DNA of 64,000 bases from an uncultured Acetatifactor sp. (GTDB lineage: Bacteria; Bacillota; Clostridia; Lachnospirales; Lachnospiraceae). Shown here one piece after another: positions 54,004-61,628 of the stretch. The position numbers and the translations under genes are program-made. The notes under the pieces were generated by a model, which saw only the letters and a program-made list of their open reading frames with translations, searched no databases and had not been told where the DNA came from. The DNA lies in the NCBI GenBank assembly GCA_910577665.1, contig CAJTOJ010000003.1:62001-126000 (forward strand), written 5' to 3'. Every line of letters begins with the position of its first letter. Positions within the stretch are counted from its first letter, which is position 1.

Positions 54004-56250
54004 TCAGATCCTGAGCCTGGCCAGTACTGCCAGCAGCTCATATTTCCTCGGTAGATCCATCCATCTTCCACATTCCGTAAAAAACGTGGAATATGCTGAC
54101 TCCAGCCCTTCCTCTTCTATCTGGGCCAATAATTTTTCTACTTCTTCCTGCCGGAAGATCCATCTGGGTGCCATCCCGTTCCCACTATTGGATCCATTTT
54201 CCTCTGCCACACCAGCTTCCATCCTCCCGGACACATCCGCTTCACGTTCCCTTTCCGCACCTGTCTGTCTGCCATTTCCCAGGGAAAACGTCTGGTAGCG
54301 CTCCAGGGGATTCACCCTGGCAAAAAGCTTCCGCACCAGAAAAGCTATGGCATTCAGCTGTGGGATTGTCACAATATTGTGAAGCATCCGGATATCCACC
54401 TGGTCCTGCCCCAGGATCAGGAAACCCAGGTCAGACACTTTCAAGACCTCTGTAGCCGAGCCTTCCGGCCGGATACTGAAGAGACTGGCATCCACCTTGT
54501 CGTTATTGGCAAAATCTACAGGCTCTGCCTCCCCGTCCTGACGCCATCCATGGTGCTCTGGCCCCTGGTCATTTCTGTATCTGCCCTCCAGGCCATGGCC
54601 GCTGTAACTGGCCCGCAACTCTTCTGCCTGGTCTGCTTCCAGGCCATGGCCGCTGTAACCGGCCCGCAGCTCTTCTGCCTGGTCTGCTTCCCGGCCATGC
54701 CTGCTGTAACTGGCCCGCAGCTCTTCTGCCTGCTCTGCTTCCTGGCCATGCCTGTTGTAACTGGCCCACAGCTCTTCTGCCTGCTCTGCTTCCTGGCCAT
54801 GCCTGTTGTAACTGGCCCACAATTCCTTTGCCTGGTCTGTCACCTGGCTGATCTCATAGTCACGCATCATATAGATCCTGTCAGCCACCTTGAGATATTC
54901 GCTGCTGCCGCCAATCACCAGGATGGTGGATACCTGCTTTTTTCGGGAAAGCTGCTGCACCCTCTCCACAAATGGCGTGATTGGCTCCTTCTCGATCAGC
55001 TTCTTCATACAGGCATCCTGGATCATGAAGTTTGTGGCAGATTTGTCCTCATCGATGAGCAGCAATTGTACGCCCCAGTCCACTGCCTCCATGATATTGG
55101 CCGCCTGGGAGGTAGATCCGGATGCATGGTCTGTGGAAAAGTCACCGGGATCCCCTCCCGGGATCCATTTGATAAATGGCAGCAGATTGGCATGGCGGAT
55201 GCACCGGCCATCCTCCGCGGAAATTTTCATGGCAGTGTCATTGGTAAGCACGAATTCCCTGCCATCTCCCTCCACATGGTTATAAATACCGGCACTCAGG
55301 GCGTCCAGCAGGGTACTCTTTCCAGAATAACCGCCTCCGGTGATCACTGTGACCCCCTTGCGGAATACCATACCCCGGACACCTGCCACTTCTACTTCAT
55401 CCTCCGGTGTGGAGCAAAATGGCACTGCACCCTGCATGGGACCATCGCTGTCTTTCTCCCTGGGAAGGATGCTGCCCAGAGCCACAAAGGCACAGTGGCC
55501 GTTCTCCCGCAGCCAGGCCCGTATGGTCTGTTGTTTTTCATAAAGGGCCACGGCCCTGTGCAACCCTTCGTGGTCAAATTCCTGCACATAGCAGTTCACT
55601 GCATCCGGCAGATCCCTGGTCAGCATCTGGACTGCCTTCTTATGCTTCCCCTCTGGAAGCTGTACCTGGAGCAGAATGCTGACACAGGGGCAGGCGGGAA
55701 TCTCCCGGATACCATCCACCGGCTGGATCATGCAGTTTTTTCCTGCCGGGTAGTGCGGCACTCCCCTGTCCCGCATTCCGTCAATGGGTTCTATGGTGTT
55801 GGCTCCCACCAGCCTATAGTATTTCTGGGGAATCAGACTGATGCTTACCACATTTCTGGTGAGCACCTTATTGTCCGGCTCATATATGTCGTAGTGGCCG
55901 TTCTCCTTGTAGGTCCGTTTCCTGTTGTCATTTCCTGCATTCAGTTCCCGTATATAGGGGAGGAAGCTCCGGTACAGGTAATCCAATGCCGCGGTTCCCA
56001 CTTCCGTTCCCAGGTTCCCTCCTTCCCCGAAGAGCTTCCAGGGAATATGCACTGTCACCGTAGGCTTTGACAGTTCCAGACGGTTGCTCTTGGTGATCTC
56101 GTATCCGATCTCCCCGTCCCAGTACACAGCATGGTTGTGCACAATGGGATCCTTGTCCATAAAGGACTCATACATTTTCCCCTCATATACTTCCTCATAG
56201 GACTCGCTGGAGGGTTTCATGTTCAGCAGATAATATTTTAGTCTTTTCAA
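54004..56250 (-). CDS. ABC-class P-loop ATPase with internal 17-aa repeats
   Basis: 748-aa soluble protein of the ABC_ATPase family of predicted ATPases (function unknown). Walker A GGGYSGKST (305-313), Walker B LLLIDEDKSATN (D400, E401), VIGGSSEYLKVADRIYMM near 445-462. The start is TTG (56250), with AAGGAG 8 nt upstream, and the N-terminus MKRLKYYLLNMK supports it. Residues 473-557 are five tandem copies of a 17-residue unit, QAEELWASYNRHGQEAE-like, inserted between the ATPase core and the C-terminal part. The repeat is rich in Glu, Gln, Arg and His and could form helix. Confidence 0.88.
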   Translation of the reverse strand: MKRLKYYLLNMKPSSESYEEVYEGKMYESFMDKDPIVHNHAVYWDGEIGYEITKSNRLELSKPTVTVHIPWKLFGEGGNLGTEVGTAALDYLYRSFLPYIRELNAGNDNRKRTYKENGHYDIYEPDNKVLTRNVVSISLIPQKYYRLVGANTIEPIDGMRDRGVPHYPAGKNCMIQPVDGIREIPACPCVSILLQVQLPEGKHKKAVQMLTRDLPDAVNCYVQEFDHEGLHRAVALYEKQQTIRAWLRENGHCAFVALGSILPREKDSDGPMQGAVPFCSTPEDEVEVAGVRGMVFRKGVTVITGGGYSGKSTLLDALSAGIYNHVEGDGREFVLTNDTAMKISAEDGRCIRHANLLPFIKWIPGGDPGDFSTDHASGSTSQAANIMEAVDWGVQLLLIDEDKSATNFMIQDACMKKLIEKEPITPFVERVQQLSRKKQVSTILVIGGSSEYLKVADRIYMMRDYEISQVTDQAKELWASYNRHGQEAEQAEELWASYNRHGQEAEQAEELRASYSRHGREADQAEELRAGYSGHGLEADQAEELRASYSGHGLEGRYRNDQGPEHHGWRQDGEAEPVDFANNDKVDASLFSIRPEGSATEVLKVSDLGFLILGQDQVDIRMLHNIVTIPQLNAIAFLVRKLFARVNPLERYQTFSLGNGRQTGAEREREADVSGRMEAGVAEENGSNSGNGMAPRWIFRQEEVEKLLAQIEEEGLESAYSTFFTECGRWMDLPRKYELLAVLARLRI
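54580..54834 (-). repeat. In-frame 51-bp tandem repeat, five copies
   Basis: Five head-to-tail units of 51 bp, each encoding 17 residues, inside the ABC-class ATPase gene. Units 1 and 2 in reading order (54733-54834) are nearly identical; later units differ by Trp/Arg, Asn/Ser and Gln/Leu changes. The length is a multiple of three, so copy-number changes keep the frame. Confidence 0.92.
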
Positions 56251-56554
56251 ATAGAATTCTCCTTTTTCTCATTCTTGCCCATTTTGTTTCCATGACTTCC
56301 TGCATTCTTACTATCCTCATCTCTCTCTTTTCTCCCATCATCCAATCACCTTTCCCTTTCCTGTGCATAACGCAGACCTGCGGACTGGCACATCCGGCAG
56401 CTGGCGAAGGACGGGGTCTGGTTCCCATTCCGGCCTGACTGACATTTCGTCATACCACTCTTTGGCCACCAGATTCCCATACCGCTCTTTGGCCACCAGA
56501 TTGTACCGCTTAGACTGCCATGATCCGGATCTTTGACCGCCATATTATGCACAC
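56251..56554. other. Gap upstream of the ATPase gene, with a 27-bp tandem repeat
   Basis: 56451-56504 contains two copies of CATACCRCTCTTTGGCCACC plus AGATTCC or AGATTGT (27 bp). One minus-strand frame here reads YNLVAKERYGNLVAKEWYDEM, followed by SVRPEWEPD, and ends in a stop near 56341, but it has a stop just upstream and no start. It may be a gene fragment or chance. No confident gene. Confidence 0.4.
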
Positions 56555-56588
56555 AAAAAAAGACACACCGTTTATGATGTGTCTTTTG
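56555..56588. terminator. Bidirectional terminator
   Basis: AGACACA (56561-56567) pairs with TGTGTCT (56578-56584), with an A run before and TTTT after. On the minus strand a run of 7 T follows. It faces a short minus-strand reading frame end (YLDTFMKLLAKDTS then stop at about 56573), which may be a gene remnant. Confidence 0.8.
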
Positions 56589-56832
56589 CCAACAGTTTCA
56601 TAAAGGTATCAAGATATGCAGACTTATCCCTTTTCTACCGGCACAGTACCCGAACCATGCTTCCTATCAAGGGACAGTCCTGCCTGTATTCAGTTGAAAG
56701 AAACAATCCCTCTTTTACTCTGTCTCATTCTTTCCATTTCCTCCTTTCAACCAAAACCAGACTTTATCTTGTTACCTTTATCAGTGTAGCATTGCTGTGA
56801 AAAATTTGCAACTTTTATTTTTGGTGCAGGAT
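56589..56832. other. Gap without a confident gene
   Basis: AT-richer sequence. On the minus strand AAAGGAGGAAATG begins a 15-codon frame (MERMRQSKRGIVSFN) that is probably not a gene. The following stretch contains the broken frame DKSAYLDTFMKLLAKDTS, perhaps the tail of a lost gene. Confidence 0.3.
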
Positions 56833-56840
56833 CCGCAAAC

Positions 56841-56980
56841 GTAACAGTTCAGTCAGGGCACTGAACTGCTACGAGAATGCACACAAAACGCGAAAAGAAT
56901 GCGTTTTGGCGCCCGCAAGTCTCGCAAAATTGCACAGAGCGCAATTTTGACTTCGCGAGAGGGGCTGTCTGAACTGTTAC
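56841..56980. repeat. 140-bp MITE-like repeat, copy 2, with 8-bp flanking duplication
   Basis: Perfect 12-bp terminal inverted repeats, GTAACAGTTCAG (56841-56852) and CTGAACTGTTAC (56969-56980), extend imperfectly to ~20 bp. CCGCAAAC lies directly on both sides (56833-56840, 56981-56988). Inside are two hairpins, CAAAACGC...GCGTTTTG and CAAAATTGC...GCAATTTTG. The core is shared with the copy at 40224. No coding capacity and no transposase in the window. Confidence 0.85.
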
Positions 56981-57031
56981 CCGCAAACGGTTAAGATTGA
57001 TATGCTTTCAGCACTTTTCACTGTATCATAG

Positions 57032-58783
57032 CTATTTTTGTTCATGAAGGACTTCCAGCAATTGGCCTATTGACATACTTCCCAGATCGCCATCCTCTCT
57101 ATTGCGGACAGAAACACAGTTCGTCTGAACTTCCTTCTCGCCAATGATCAGCATGTAAGGTACTCTTTCCAGTCTCGCAGTTCTGATCTTGTAGCCTATT
57201 TTTTCAGCCCTTCCATCCACTTCGCACCGCAATCCCTCTTTTTTCAAAGTCATTTCCATTTCTTTTGCATACTCAGCGTATTTATCCGAGATGGGCAATA
57301 TCTTTATCTGCACTGGTGCAAGCCACAGTGGAAATTTCCCGGCAAAATGTTCCATCAGGATACCTATGAATCTCTCAATGGAGCCAAACACCACCCTGTG
57401 TATCATAATCGGACGGTGTTTATTTCCATCTTCCCCGGTATACTCTGCACCAAAACGCTGTGGCAGTTGAAAATCCAGCTGAATGGTTCCACATTGCCAT
57501 GTCCTTCCAATAGAGTCTTCCAGATGGAAATCAATCTTCGGACCATAAAATGCCCCATCTCCTTCGTTTACAACATATGGTAATTTCAAATCATTTAATG
57601 CATTTTTCAAACCATCTGTTGCCAGATCCCAGTCTTCATCGCTTCCGATGGCATTTTCCGGTCTTGTGGATAACTCCACGTGATAGTGAAATCCGAAATC
57701 TGAATACACCTCATCTATCAGACGGACAACACCCTTTATCTCATCCTGTATCTGCCCTGGTGTCATAAAGATATGGGCATCGTCCTGGGTACAGCAGCGA
57801 ACACGCATAAGGCCATGTAAGGTTCCCGATTTCTCGTTTCTGTGTATGAGCCCCAGCTCACTGATACGCATAGGAAATTCACGATAAGAGCGCGGTTCCA
57901 TCTTGTATACAAGCATGCTGCCCGGACAGCTCATGGGCTTTACGGCATAGTCTGCCCCGTCAATCGAAGTTGTGTACATCTTATCCCTGTAATGCTCCCA
58001 GTGTCCGGATGTTTCCCAAAGCTGCCGGTTCAGCATGACCGGAGTGGATATCTCCATATACCCTTCTTTTGCGTGCAGCTTTCTCCAATAGTCAATCAAG
58101 AGATTTTTCAATATCAGACCTTTCGGGAGAAAAAAGGGGAAACCCAGTCCTTCTTCAAACAGCGCAAATAAACCTAATTCCTTTCCTAATTTTCTATGGT
58201 CTCTCTTTTTTGCCTCCTCCAGCCGGTATAAATATTCCTGCAGCATATCCTCTTCCGGAAATGATGTGCCGTATATTCTGGTAAGCATTTTGTTCTTTTC
58301 ATCACCCCGCCAGTATGCACCTGCAACAGACAGCAGCTTGAACGCCTTAATTGCACTGGTGTATGCCACATGAGGTCCTGCGCACATTTCCAAATATTCT
58401 CCCTGCTGGTAAAAACTGATTTCCGCATCTTCCGGCAGTTCACGCAGCATTTCGATTTTATATGTTTCCTTCCTTTCTTCCATAACCTGTAGGGCCTTTT
58501 TGCGGTCTGCCGTAAAATGCCTGAGCTGGGAATTTTCTCTGACAATTTTTTTCATCTCCGCTTCAATTTCAGCAAGATTGTCTTCTGAAAAATGAAAGGT
58601 GAAATCGAAATCATAATAAAAGCCATCTGCAATGGATGGGCCTATGGCACATCTGGTATCCGGGTACAGCCTTTTTACGGCCTGTGCCAGGATATGCGCT
58701 GTGGTATGCCGGAATGCATTTTTCCCCAGTTCCTCCTCAAAACCAGCCTCTCTGATGGAACCATCTCTCATTTTAATCTTCAT
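57032..58783 (-). CDS. thrS: Threonyl-tRNA synthetase lacking the TGS domain
   Basis: Charges tRNA-Thr. 583 aa against ~640 usual, because only ~24 residues precede the editing domain, so the N-terminal TGS domain is absent. Editing site HTTAH (27-31) and CAGPH are present. Catalytic core: KPMSCPGS (Cys zinc ligand kept; usual form MNCPGH), RNEKSGTLHGLMRVRCCTQDDAHIF (motif 2), HR in MIHRVVFGSIERFIGIL (motif 3), then the anticodon-binding domain FPLWLAPVQIKILPIS. Base use looks more AT-rich than neighbours. AGAAAGGA lies 9 nt before the ATG. Own T-box upstream. May be the only or a second ThrRS; acquired sequence is likely. Confidence 0.93.
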   Translation of the reverse strand: MKIKMRDGSIREAGFEEELGKNAFRHTTAHILAQAVKRLYPDTRCAIGPSIADGFYYDFDFTFHFSEDNLAEIEAEMKKIVRENSQLRHFTADRKKALQVMEERKETYKIEMLRELPEDAEISFYQQGEYLEMCAGPHVAYTSAIKAFKLLSVAGAYWRGDEKNKMLTRIYGTSFPEEDMLQEYLYRLEEAKKRDHRKLGKELGLFALFEEGLGFPFFLPKGLILKNLLIDYWRKLHAKEGYMEISTPVMLNRQLWETSGHWEHYRDKMYTTSIDGADYAVKPMSCPGSMLVYKMEPRSYREFPMRISELGLIHRNEKSGTLHGLMRVRCCTQDDAHIFMTPGQIQDEIKGVVRLIDEVYSDFGFHYHVELSTRPENAIGSDEDWDLATDGLKNALNDLKLPYVVNEGDGAFYGPKIDFHLEDSIGRTWQCGTIQLDFQLPQRFGAEYTGEDGNKHRPIMIHRVVFGSIERFIGILMEHFAGKFPLWLAPVQIKILPISDKYAEYAKEMEMTLKKEGLRCEVDGRAEKIGYKIRTARLERVPYMLIIGEKEVQTNCVSVRNREDGDLGSMSIGQLLEVLHEQK

Positions 58784-58825
58784 TTTATCATTTCCTTTCT
58801 GAATGAAATATTGTTGATTAACATA

Positions 58826-58870
58826 AGAAAAGCACCCTTAAAGATACATGTGATATATCTTTAAGGGTGC
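58826..58870 (-). terminator. Intrinsic terminator of the thrS T-box
   Basis: 15-bp stem AGCACCCTTAAAGAT / ATCTTTAAGGGTGCT with a ~12-nt loop and TTTTC on the minus strand. Confidence 0.88.
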
Positions 58871-59085
58871 TTATATTGCACGGTTCCACCTTAATTTTTT
58901 ACTTCAGGTTCCAACAAACCCTAACCTTTAACGCAGGTGTACGGCAATACTTACCTCTACTTTCAGTATTACAGCTCAAGAATGGTTTTCACATACAATC
59001 CACATAAACATCTTCCACCAGATGATGCTCTCTCTGTCTGCGATCCATATGCTACTTGTTTCCGTCATCGCTTTTTCTTATGCTA
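58826..59085 (-). ncRNA. T-box riboswitch leader of thrS
   Basis: Minus strand shows AAGTAG and AGAGAGC with GGTGGAAG (stem I), and the T-box sequence AAGGTGGAACCGTGC near 58878-58892. UGGA fits a discriminator U, found in tRNA-Thr of many Firmicutes, against UGGU in the valS leader. The terminator stem, GCACCCTTAAAGATA / TATCTTTAAGGGTGC then TTTTC, lies at 58826-58870. Confidence 0.92.
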
Positions 59086-59096
59086 ACTTGGCTCAT

Positions 59097-59125
59097 ATAG
59101 TATCATTTCCATGATGAATTGTCAA
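59097..59125 (-). promoter_or_regulatory. Promoter of thrS
   Basis: Minus-strand TTGACA (59125-59120) and TACTAT (59102-59097), 17-bp spacer, directly upstream of the T-box. Confidence 0.7.
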
Positions 59126-59155
59126 TAGCTGCAATGCCGACATCCCTCTAAAAAA

Positions 59156-59195
59156 GTAACAGTTCAGACAGCGCCATTCGTAAAGTCGCGCAAAA
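59156..59195. repeat. Partial copy of the dispersed repeat
   Basis: GTAACAGTTCAGACAGCGCC equals the right-hand end of the 56841 element (reverse complement) for its first 17 bases. No second end is visible before the neighbouring gene stops at 59198. Confidence 0.65.
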
Positions 59196-59197
59196 TA

Positions 59198-60340
59198 CTA
59201 CTTCATACATCTGTACTTATCTGCCTCCATTACGCACTTGTCAAATAACTTCTGAAGATCCGTCAAGCCGTAAGGCAAGGATCTGGAACCATTTAAATGC
59301 TTCCACCACAACACGCGCAGGCGGATGTATCGGTGAATCTTCTCCGCATTGGCATCCACTGCTTTTACAAACGCCTTGCGCAATGCTGGCTGTTCCTTCC
59401 GTTTCTTTCCCTCCACATGCCTCACATAAAGAACCACAAGAAGAAGAATCAGAAGCCAGAACAGGTAGATCCCTGCAAGAATCCATGTCAGAATATCATC
59501 AAAGCTCCCTGATAGCTTCACACCGCTCATAACTCCCACTGCGCCGCAGAGTCCAGTGGTTATAGGCACCACCGGAAAAACCAGCCAGAACAGCAATGAA
59601 TAATCCTCTGCAACCCCTCCACACCGAAAAAAAGAGACAAGGATCTGTAGCACAAGCGGCGCAATAAGGAGAATATATGTCACACTTCCCCCAATCTTCC
59701 CCGCCACAGTCTGTACCACACCAGGCACAAACGGCGGTATGCCCGGAATCGTGGAACTAATGCAGAGCAATGTCCATATCATTGCAAAGAGAATCCACCT
59801 GCACACTTTTTTCATGCTGATGTAGTTCTCTGTCAACTCTGATAGTGCATCGCGGCTTTTTAGGATATCTTCAAAATATCCTCTCAGCGAATGGGTATCT
59901 CCACCCTGGGTTCCCAGTCTGCTGACACATTCTGAGAGGTTTTCGAAATAATCGACCTTAAGCTCCGCTGTATGCAGTACCTGTTTATCGCTGCTGCCAC
60001 TATAAGCAGACCAACGCTCACGCATTTGCTGCGACTTCTTCCCCGTTGATACGACCACAGGCGGGAATGCTCCGATCGTAATCCCTTTCTTTTTTTTAGA
60101 AAGGATGCTTTCAATCTGACTGTCCCCCCACTCCCAGACCTTGTAAAGCCATTCCTTGTTATCGTCTTTCCAGGCCTTCTTTCCAGGAATGGAACAGCCA
60201 TTGTATCTGACAATATTTGCTCCTGTCCGTATGGCCCCTGGATATCTGCTGCCCAATGTATCATCCGTTTTTGCTTTTTTTGTAAACTGTCCGTTCTCGT
60301 CCAGATCTGCAAACAGTTCACTATCTGTCAAAAAGTTCAT
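59198..60340 (-). CDS. Unrecognised membrane protein
   Basis: 380 aa, not recognised. Residues 1-~175 are soluble and charged (MNFLTDSELFADLDENGQF, KAWKDDNKEWLYKVWEWGDSQ); about four to five membrane segments follow between 180 and 320 (ILFAMIWTLLCISSTIPG; TYILLIAPLVLQILVSFF; YSLLFWLVFPVVPIT; ILAGIYLFWLLILLLVVLYV); the last ~55 residues are basic and cytoplasmic. GGGAGGG lies before the ATG. AT-richer than the genes around it, like thrS. No conserved neighbour hints at a role. Confidence 0.7.
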   Translation of the reverse strand: MNFLTDSELFADLDENGQFTKKAKTDDTLGSRYPGAIRTGANIVRYNGCSIPGKKAWKDDNKEWLYKVWEWGDSQIESILSKKKKGITIGAFPPVVVSTGKKSQQMRERWSAYSGSSDKQVLHTAELKVDYFENLSECVSRLGTQGGDTHSLRGYFEDILKSRDALSELTENYISMKKVCRWILFAMIWTLLCISSTIPGIPPFVPGVVQTVAGKIGGSVTYILLIAPLVLQILVSFFRCGGVAEDYSLLFWLVFPVVPITTGLCGAVGVMSGVKLSGSFDDILTWILAGIYLFWLLILLLVVLYVRHVEGKKRKEQPALRKAFVKAVDANAEKIHRYIRLRVLWWKHLNGSRSLPYGLTDLQKLFDKCVMEADKYRCMK

Positions 60341-60410
60341 AACTGATCCCTCCCTATATTGCCAGACCCCGCAACCTCCTCTATTGCAGCGGAAAGAAGA
60401 CTATGTGCAA

Positions 60411-60440
60411 AACCCTGGAGAACCGTAGCCCTCCAGGGTT
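60411..60440 (-). terminator. Terminator of the butyrate operon
   Basis: Perfect 10-bp stem AACCCTGGAG / CTCCAGGGTT, followed by TTTTG on the minus strand, 25 bp after etfA. Confidence 0.85.
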
Positions 60441-60464
60441 TATGTCTTACCCTATACCTTTCTG

Positions 60465-61511
60465 TCAGTTCTTGTTCGCCAGTTCTGCGCGGAGCTTCTC
60501 GGTCAGGGCCGGGATGATCTTGTTCAGGTCACCCACAACGCCGTAGTCTGCCACATCGAAGATAGGTGCGGTCTCATCCTTATTGATGGCAACGATGATG
60601 TCAGACTCCTCCATACCAGCCAGGTGCTGGATGGCACCGGAGATACCCACTGCAAAGTACACATTAGGACGGACTGTCTTGCCGGTCTGTCCTACCTGCA
60701 GGTCCTTGGGCTTCCAGCCTGCGTCCACCACAGCACGGGAACAGCTCACCTGTCCGCCCAGCACCTCTGCCAGTTCCTCCAGCATCTTGAAGTTCTCGGG
60801 ATTACCCATTCCACGGCCGCCGGACACCAATATCTTGGCATCCATGATATCCACGGTCTCGGACACGGCCTTCACCACTTCCAGAATCTCCACATAGTTG
60901 TCATTGGGAGTGAATCCAGGATTGAACTCTTCCACATTGGCCTTGGCCCCTGCCACCTTTTCCTTCTTCTGCATCACGCCGGGACGCACAGTGGCCATCT
61001 GGGGGCGGAAATCCGGGCAGGCGATGGTGGCAATGGTATTGCCGCCGAAAGCAGGACGGGTCATCAGCAGCTGGTTGTGTTTTGTCTCCTTGCCGGGAAC
61101 CGGGGTCATGGGGAAATCCCCGATGTCAAGCTGGGTACAGTCTGCAGTCAGACCAGTGTGGATTCTGGCAGACACACGGGGACCTAAGTCACGGCCGATG
61201 GCTGTGGCACCTACCAGGAAGATCTCCGGCTTATACTTCTCTATCACGGAAGAGAGCGCATGGGCATAAGGCTCCGTCCGATATTCCTTCAGCTCCGGAT
61301 CGTCCACCACGATTACTTTGTCAGCGCCATACTCGGCCAGCTCGTCAGCCAGGCCTTTCACACCGCTTCCCACCAGGACAGCAGTTACTTCTGTGCCAAG
61401 GTCTGCTGCCAGATCCTTGCCCTTTCCGATCAGTTCAAATGCAATGCTGTTGATGCAATTGTCCACCTGCTGCGCGAAGACATATACACCCTTATATTCT
61501 TCTAAATTCAT
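60465..61511 (-). CDS. etfA: Electron transfer flavoprotein, alpha subunit
   Basis: 348 aa. N-terminal ETF fold (VYVFAQQVDNCINSIAFELIGKGKDLA), C-terminal FAD domain with SGGRGMGNPENF, SCSRAVVDAGWKP and YFAVGISGAIQHLAGMEESD, which hold the FAD. Forms the Bcd-EtfAB complex that couples crotonyl-CoA reduction to ferredoxin reduction by electron bifurcation. Start 61511 has AGGAGG 7 nt upstream. A small hairpin, CCGCT-AGCGG (61527-61537), abuts that ribosome site. Last gene of the operon. Confidence 0.96.
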   Translation of the reverse strand: MNLEEYKGVYVFAQQVDNCINSIAFELIGKGKDLAADLGTEVTAVLVGSGVKGLADELAEYGADKVIVVDDPELKEYRTEPYAHALSSVIEKYKPEIFLVGATAIGRDLGPRVSARIHTGLTADCTQLDIGDFPMTPVPGKETKHNQLLMTRPAFGGNTIATIACPDFRPQMATVRPGVMQKKEKVAGAKANVEEFNPGFTPNDNYVEILEVVKAVSETVDIMDAKILVSGGRGMGNPENFKMLEELAEVLGGQVSCSRAVVDAGWKPKDLQVGQTGKTVRPNVYFAVGISGAIQHLAGMEESDIIVAINKDETAPIFDVADYGVVGDLNKIIPALTEKLRAELANKN

Positions 61512-61526
61512 TGTTATACCTCCTGT

Positions 61527-61569
61527 CCGCTTAGCGGGCATTCCTTCAATATCTGGAAGTATACTTCCA
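61527..61569 (-). promoter_or_regulatory. Two small hairpins in the etfB-etfA gap
   Basis: CCGCTTAGCGG (61527-61537) lies next to the etfA ribosome site. TGGAAGTATACTTCCA (61554-61569) is a perfect 16-bp palindrome. Between them ATATTGAAGGAATGC resembles the sequence before the hairpins at 6791 and 33053. No T-run, so not terminators. Confidence 0.5.
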
Positions 61570-61628
61570 ACCTTATACCTCCGTTTATATACTTCTCCTA
61601 TTCTGCAATGGCTCTATCCCTTACGCGC

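Noticed and set aside
54580..54834. CRISPR array
   Set aside because: The 51-bp units are head to tail with no spacers, stay in frame and encode protein.
56341..56545. Small gene with YNLVAKERYGNLVAKEWYDEM
   Set aside because: No start codon, an immediate upstream stop, and the repeat is explained by a 27-bp tandem duplication.
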